A stretch of DNA of 64,000 nt from JACKCP01 sp034007295 (lineage in GTDB: Bacteria; Desulfobacterota; Desulfobacteria; Desulfobacterales; JACKCP01). Location: contig JAVERC010000006.1 in assembly GCA_034007295.1 (NCBI GenBank), forward strand, positions 53,467 through 117,466, in the 5' to 3' direction. Shown here in pieces: positions 60,132 through 64,000 of the stretch. The notes beneath the pieces were generated by a model. It was not told the origin of the DNA and made no database searches. It worked only from the letters and a program-made list of their open reading frames with translations. Within the stretch, counting starts at the first letter, position 1. Each line of letters begins with the position of its first letter. The translations under genes and the position numbers were made by a program.

Positions 60132-62639
60132 TTGAATATTTTACTTATTAAATCAAGTATAAGATATTTTGTTTCCCATCCTTTGCAGACTTTTCTTTCA
60201 ATCCTTGGAATTGCAATAGGAATTTCTGTTTCAAATGGAATTGACATTGTAAACAAAAGCACTTTAAACGGATTTAAATATTCAATGAATGCTGTTACAG
60301 GAAGTGCTGTTTCCCATATTGTAAGCAATTCTTCTTTTTTAGATTCAAGCTTTTATTTTAATTTAAGACAAAAAGGTTTTACAAATATTCTTCCTGTTGT
60401 TGAACTTCCTGTTCAGGCAAAAAATTTCACCTTTATTTTGTATGGAACAGACCCGTTTGCCTCAAACAATTTTGAAAAAAGATTTTCAGGAATAAATTTT
60501 AAAACAAATACAAATATTTCCTCCCTTATTTCAGAAAAAGGAAGCGTAATAATAAGCAAAAAAACATCAGAACTTTTAAAGGTAAAAAACGGTGAAAGTT
60601 TTTTGCTTGATACTTTCCCTGAAAAAACAAAGGTAAAAGTAATTGGAATTATAGAAAACAATGCAAAGGCTTCAAGCTATGACCATATAATAATAACCGA
60701 CATTTCATCTGCTCAGGAAATAAGTAAAAATAACAATAAAATTTCAAGAATTGATATTTTTGACAAAAAAGATGAAGCAAAAATAAAAAATCATCTTAAA
60801 GACAATCATTTAATAATAAAATCAAAGTCAAAATCAAAAACAACCGAGCAGATGGTTGAGTCATTTCAGATTAATCTGACAGCTGTAAGCCTTCTTGCTC
60901 TTGTGGTTGGTTCATATCTTATTTACAACACAATGAGCTTTTCAGTTGTAAGACGTAAAAAAACAATTGGAATTTACAAGGCTGTCGGAGTTTCTTCAAA
61001 ACAAATTTTTTCAATTATAATTCTTGAGTCAGTTCTTCTTGGCTTTTTTGGAACAATACTTGGAATTTTAATGGGATTTTTTCTTGCAAAAGGCCTGATT
61101 TTAATTGTTTCCTCAACCCTTAATGACCTTTATTTTGCAATTACTGTAAATTCCGTTGAAACAGACATTTATTCAGTTTTCAAAGGACTTTTACTTGGAA
61201 TGGGAGCATCGTTTTTTGCAGGAATAAAACCATCCTTTGACGCTTTAAAACTTTCGGCTGCATTTTCCATGAAAAGGTCTTTTGAAGAACAAACAATTAG
61301 AAAAAAAATTGCTGCTTACTCTTTTGCCGGAGTTTTAATCCTTGTTTTTGCCGGCTTAATTGCTTCTATAAATACTAAAAATATAATTTTGGGATATTTT
61401 ACCTTTGTTCCCCTTATTGCAGGATTTACTCTTTTATCTCCCCTTGCAGTAATTTATCTTGTTAAGTTTTTTTCTTTTTCAAAATCCTGGCTTATTTATA
61501 AAATGGGACTTAAATCAATAACAGAAAATCTTTCAAGAACAATTACTCCAATTACAGCTCTTGCAGTTGCAGTTGCTGCAACAATTGGAATAGGAATTAC
61601 AGTAAAAAGCTTTAGAAACACAGTATCTGAATGGCTTGACCAAAGACTTAAGGCAGATGTTTTTATAAGTGCACCAGGACTTGTTTCTTTGAAAAACGAC
61701 AATCCTATTGAGCCTTATCTTCTTGAAAAATTAAAAGAAGTTGAGGGAATAAGAAAAATAAGTTTTTACAGGGAAAAAGAGATATTTTCAGATAATAAAA
61801 AAATAATTGTAACAGGCTACGGCCTTGACAGAGAAGACCTTTCAGGCTTTAAATTTAAAAGTAAAGTTTCCAAAAATATAATTGATGATTTTTTAAAAGG
61901 AAAAGGAATATTTATTACAGAGCCTTTTGCTTTAAGGCACAATCTTGATTCAGGCGGCAACTTAAATTTCCCTTACAAAAACAAAACAAAATCATACAAA
62001 ATTCTTGGAGTTTACACAGATTATTCCACAGACCAGGGTAGGGTTTCCATTGTGTTTGATGAATTTTCAAAACTTTTTAACATAAATACTTTGTCCGGAA
62101 TTTCTCTTTTTCTTGAAAAAAACAGCGATTTTCAAAAAATTAAAACCAAAATCACAAATATTTCAAAGGGCGAAGAACTGATTATAAACTCAAATTACAG
62201 CCTTAAAAAAAATTCCATGGAAATTTTTGACAAAACATTTGCAGTAGCAGATATTCTCCAGATTATTTCAATTATTGTTGCATTTACAGGAATTGTTTCA
62301 GCTCTTATGTCAATCATGCTTGAAAAGGAAAAGGAAACAGGAATTTTAAGAGCCATTGGTTTTCATTCCAGTGAAATAAGACAAAAAATTTATATCCAGA
62401 CATTTTTTATGGGTCTTATTGCAGCTTTTTTAGCTCTTCCTCTTGGCCATGTTTTTTCATGGCTTTTAATAAATGTAATTAATAAAAGAGCTTTTGGATG
62501 GAGCATTGATTTTTCCTTTTCAATAAAAATAATTATTGTTTCTTGTCTTATTTCTGTTGGGGGAGCTGTTGCAGCAGGAATTTATCCCGGATTTAAAATG
62601 TCTAAAACACTTCCTTCAGCTGCACTCAGAGAGGAATAA
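60132..62639 (+). CDS. FtsX/MacB-fold ABC transporter permease (AttF-AttG type)
   Basis: An 835-residue membrane protein with an N-terminal helix (about 17-37), a periplasmic MacB-like domain, and two FtsX helical blocks (about 250-380 and 400-445, then 690-830). This is the layout of a duplicated permease or an AttF-AttG fusion. It has the characteristic YNTMSFSVVRRKKTIGIYKAVG and MLEKEKETGILRAIGF cytoplasmic-loop sequences. The start codon is TTG at 60132 with AGGTGA upstream. Such permeases move lipids, lipoproteins or peptides from the outer leaflet rather than importing solutes. The substrate is unknown. Confidence 0.9.
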   Translation: MNILLIKSSIRYFVSHPLQTFLSILGIAIGISVSNGIDIVNKSTLNGFKYSMNAVTGSAVSHIVSNSSFLDSSFYFNLRQKGFTNILPVVELPVQAKNFTFILYGTDPFASNNFEKRFSGINFKTNTNISSLISEKGSVIISKKTSELLKVKNGESFLLDTFPEKTKVKVIGIIENNAKASSYDHIIITDISSAQEISKNNNKISRIDIFDKKDEAKIKNHLKDNHLIIKSKSKSKTTEQMVESFQINLTAVSLLALVVGSYLIYNTMSFSVVRRKKTIGIYKAVGVSSKQIFSIIILESVLLGFFGTILGILMGFFLAKGLILIVSSTLNDLYFAITVNSVETDIYSVFKGLLLGMGASFFAGIKPSFDALKLSAAFSMKRSFEEQTIRKKIAAYSFAGVLILVFAGLIASINTKNIILGYFTFVPLIAGFTLLSPLAVIYLVKFFSFSKSWLIYKMGLKSITENLSRTITPITALAVAVAATIGIGITVKSFRNTVSEWLDQRLKADVFISAPGLVSLKNDNPIEPYLLEKLKEVEGIRKISFYREKEIFSDNKKIIVTGYGLDREDLSGFKFKSKVSKNIIDDFLKGKGIFITEPFALRHNLDSGGNLNFPYKNKTKSYKILGVYTDYSTDQGRVSIVFDEFSKLFNINTLSGISLFLEKNSDFQKIKTKITNISKGEELIINSNYSLKKNSMEIFDKTFAVADILQIISIIVAFTGIVSALMSIMLEKEKETGILRAIGFHSSEIRQKIYIQTFFMGLIAAFLALPLGHVFSWLLINVINKRAFGWSIDFSFSIKIIIVSCLISVGGAVAAGIYPGFKMSKTLPSAALREE

Positions 62640-62642
62640 ATT

Positions 62643-63794
62643 TTGAAAAAAATACTTATACCCATACTTATAGTGATTTTAATTTCAGGTTTTTTTATTT
62701 TTAAACAAAAAAATGAGCAAACAAACTCAATTGATTATTTTGCTCAGTTTATGAAAAAAGAAAATGATACAACCGGATTTTTAAAGGCTTTGAAAAAAAT
62801 AAAATTTGAATTCCCAAAAGACCATGGCCTGCACAAAGGTTTTCAGACCGAATGGTGGTATTTTACAGGAAATCTTAAAACAGATGACAATAAATTATTT
62901 GGATATCAGTTTACAATTTTTCGCTCCCAGCTAAAACCAAAGAAGGAAAAAAGAAACGCCTCTTTTGCCTCAAATGCAGTTTATATGGCTCATCTTGCTC
63001 TTACAGACGCTGAAAACAACAAATTTTATTATTTTGATAAATTTTCCCGTGAAAATGAAGAAAATACATTTGTTAAGCTTAACCCCTTTATAGCCAAAAT
63101 TGACCAATGGAAGGTTTTTGAAAATGACAATGAGTTTGAAAAACTTGAAAATTTAAAAATTATTGCAAAAGAAAAAAACATTGAACTTGACCTTGATTTA
63201 AAAATTGTAAAACCCTTTGTATTTCAGGGGGATGAAGGTTTAAGCCAGAAAGGAAAAGGCATTGGAAATGCATCTTATTATTATTCCGCAACAAGAATAT
63301 CCACAAAAGGCAAAATAAAAATAAACAAAAATGAGTACATTGTAAGCGGAAATTCATGGCTTGACAGAGAATGGAGCACAAGTGCTCTTTCACAAAATCA
63401 GGAAGGCTGGGACTGGTTTTCAATTCAGCTTGACGATTTTTCAGAAATAATGATTTACAATTTAAGACAAAAATCAGGACAAAAAGACCCCTTAAGCAAG
63501 GGAGTAATTGTTTTTGAAAACGGCAATTATAAAAAACTTGATTCAGATGATTTTATAATTGAAGTAAAGGACAAATGGAAAAGTCCCCGTGGCGGCATTT
63601 ATCCTTCAAAATGGAATATTTTAATCCCTGAATACAAAATTGAGCTTGAATTAAAACCTTTGATAAAAGACCAGGAACTTGATTTTTTTATCCGATACTT
63701 TGAAGGTGCTGTTAAAGTTTTGGGATTTAAAAACGGTAATAAAATTTCAGGGACCGGATATGTTGAACTTACCGGATATGCTAAGGATTTATAA
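62643..63794 (+). CDS. AttH/CrtC-like lipocalin-fold protein
   Basis: A 383-residue exported protein with an N-terminal hydrophobic anchor (about 4-20). The AttH/CrtC-like signatures are clear: FQTEWWYFTGNLK, FGYQFTIFRSQL, VYMAHLALTDAENNKFYYFDKFSRE in two parts, and SGNSWLDREWSTSALSQNQEGWDWFSIQLDD. Despite frequent naming as carotenoid 1,2-hydratase, the context of ABC ATPase plus FtsX permease is that of attEFGH operons, so a lipid- or hydrophobe-binding partner of the transporter is more likely. The start codon is TTG at 62643, four bases after the permease stop. Confidence 0.88.
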   Translation: MKKILIPILIVILISGFFIFKQKNEQTNSIDYFAQFMKKENDTTGFLKALKKIKFEFPKDHGLHKGFQTEWWYFTGNLKTDDNKLFGYQFTIFRSQLKPKKEKRNASFASNAVYMAHLALTDAENNKFYYFDKFSRENEENTFVKLNPFIAKIDQWKVFENDNEFEKLENLKIIAKEKNIELDLDLKIVKPFVFQGDEGLSQKGKGIGNASYYYSATRISTKGKIKINKNEYIVSGNSWLDREWSTSALSQNQEGWDWFSIQLDDFSEIMIYNLRQKSGQKDPLSKGVIVFENGNYKKLDSDDFIIEVKDKWKSPRGGIYPSKWNILIPEYKIELELKPLIKDQELDFFIRYFEGAVKVLGFKNGNKISGTGYVELTGYAKDL

Positions 63795-63810
63795 ATTTTA
63801 ATGTTCTTTG

Positions 63811-63838
63811 CATTCCAAAGCAGGAGCTTTGGAACGAG
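63811..63838. repeat. REP-like hairpin, copy 1
   Basis: CATTCCAAAGCAGGAGCTTTGGAACGAG forms a stem TTCCAAAGC / GCTTTGGAA around AGGA (given here in parts: CATTCCAAAGC-AGGA-GCTTTGGAACGAG). The same sequence recurs at 63965-63992 behind the AttH-like gene. Confidence 0.85.
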
Positions 63839-63853
63839 TAAAATCAAACTACT

Positions 63854-63878
63854 TGCTCCCAAGGTCACCTTGGGAGCA
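63854..63878. repeat. Perfect 12-bp-arm hairpin between the REP copies
   Basis: TGCTCCCAAGGT and its exact complement ACCTTGGGAGCA flank a single C. It resembles the flanking REP unit in design (CTCCCAAG in place of TTCCAAAG) and may be a diverged member. Confidence 0.75.
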
Positions 63879-63964
63879 TTTTCTATTTATTCACAAAGTC
63901 CTTTTTTACAATTTTATTATTTCCAATATCTATTTAACACTCTAATTTTATTACTAAAATACTA

Positions 63965-63992
63965 CATTCCAAAGCAGGAGCTTTGGAACGAG
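63965..63992. repeat. REP-like hairpin, copy 2
   Basis: Identical over 28 bases to the unit at 63811-63838 and in the same orientation, about 125 bases apart. The array may continue beyond the window. Confidence 0.85.
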
Positions 63993-64000
63993 CAAAACAA

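Noticed and set aside
62643..63794. Carotenoid 1,2-hydratase
   Set aside because: The fold matches the CrtC/AttH superfamily, but there are no carotenoid genes nearby and the operon is ABC ATPase plus FtsX permease, so the AttH-like reading is better.

Overview
The window is AT-rich DNA from one bacterium, most likely a marine or sediment sulfate reducer of the Desulfobacterota (Desulfobacterales-like). This rests on a dissimilatory-type sulfate adenylyltransferase (24978-26258), a desulfoferrodoxin, a rubredoxin/flavodiiron oxygen-reduction cluster, a DVU0298-like HEAT-repeat protein, an ectoine operon and a complete Na+-NQR operon. Exact taxonomy is an inference. Most of the window is ordinary chromosomal gene content. 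There is no prophage, CRISPR array, plasmid region or full-length insertion sequence.

Layout. 1-1614: end of nifU and complete nifS (Fe-S assembly). 1699-7992: a possible 18-residue microprotein unit, then a tripartite RND efflux operon (TolC, adaptor, permease) on the minus strand. 8129-14234: oxygen and redox functions: desulfoferrodoxin, a chemoreceptor with a CxxCH site, then a plus-strand run of thioesterase, zinc ribbon, rhodanese-ferritin fusion, two rubredoxins, flavodiiron oxygen reductase and a DsrE-like protein. 14742-14903: tRNA-Thr and tRNA-Gly. 15066-24771: HEAT protein, cyclopropane synthase, DUF3141 hydrolase overlapping nadK, NSS amino-acid transporter with its small subunit, and acnB. 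24978-30666: sat, trmL, an amidohydrolase, lemA plus a GIDE/EF-hand protein, hemC. 30878-34007: IS630-type transposase remnant, then ectABC. 34416-39727: lipoprotein, hypothetical, diguanylate cyclase, B12-radical SAM enzyme, tRNA-Val. 39950-45667: nqrABCDEF. 45879-48656: pilin-like and HAMP proteins, radical SAM and cNMP-binding proteins. 48812-54602: carA-carB-purF. 54797-63794: CCA-adding-like enzyme, a nucleotidyltransferase, a beta-propeller phytase lipoprotein, and an AttEFGH-like ABC operon. 63811-64000: REP-like hairpins.

Functional picture. Sat activates sulfate. NQR couples NADH oxidation to sodium export, and ectoine fits a saline habitat. The rubredoxin/flavodiiron/desulfoferrodoxin set removes O2, superoxide or NO, and a chemoreceptor with a putative c-type heme may steer cells along redox gradients.

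The most unusual signal is the non-coding repeat content. One near-palindromic family of about 145 bp is present as roughly a dozen full or partial copies. A second family of about 197 bp, with 14-bp terminal inverted repeats, has three copies. They sit mainly at gene 3' ends, and in three cases the element's terminal repeat supplies the stop codon of the neighbouring gene. Other points of interest are an NqrA that keeps two complete ferredoxin-type cysteine motifs, a candidate sigma-54 promoter before the oxygen-reduction cluster, a 12-codon leader ORF overlapping the ectA start, and several small genes that length-filtered ORF calling would miss.
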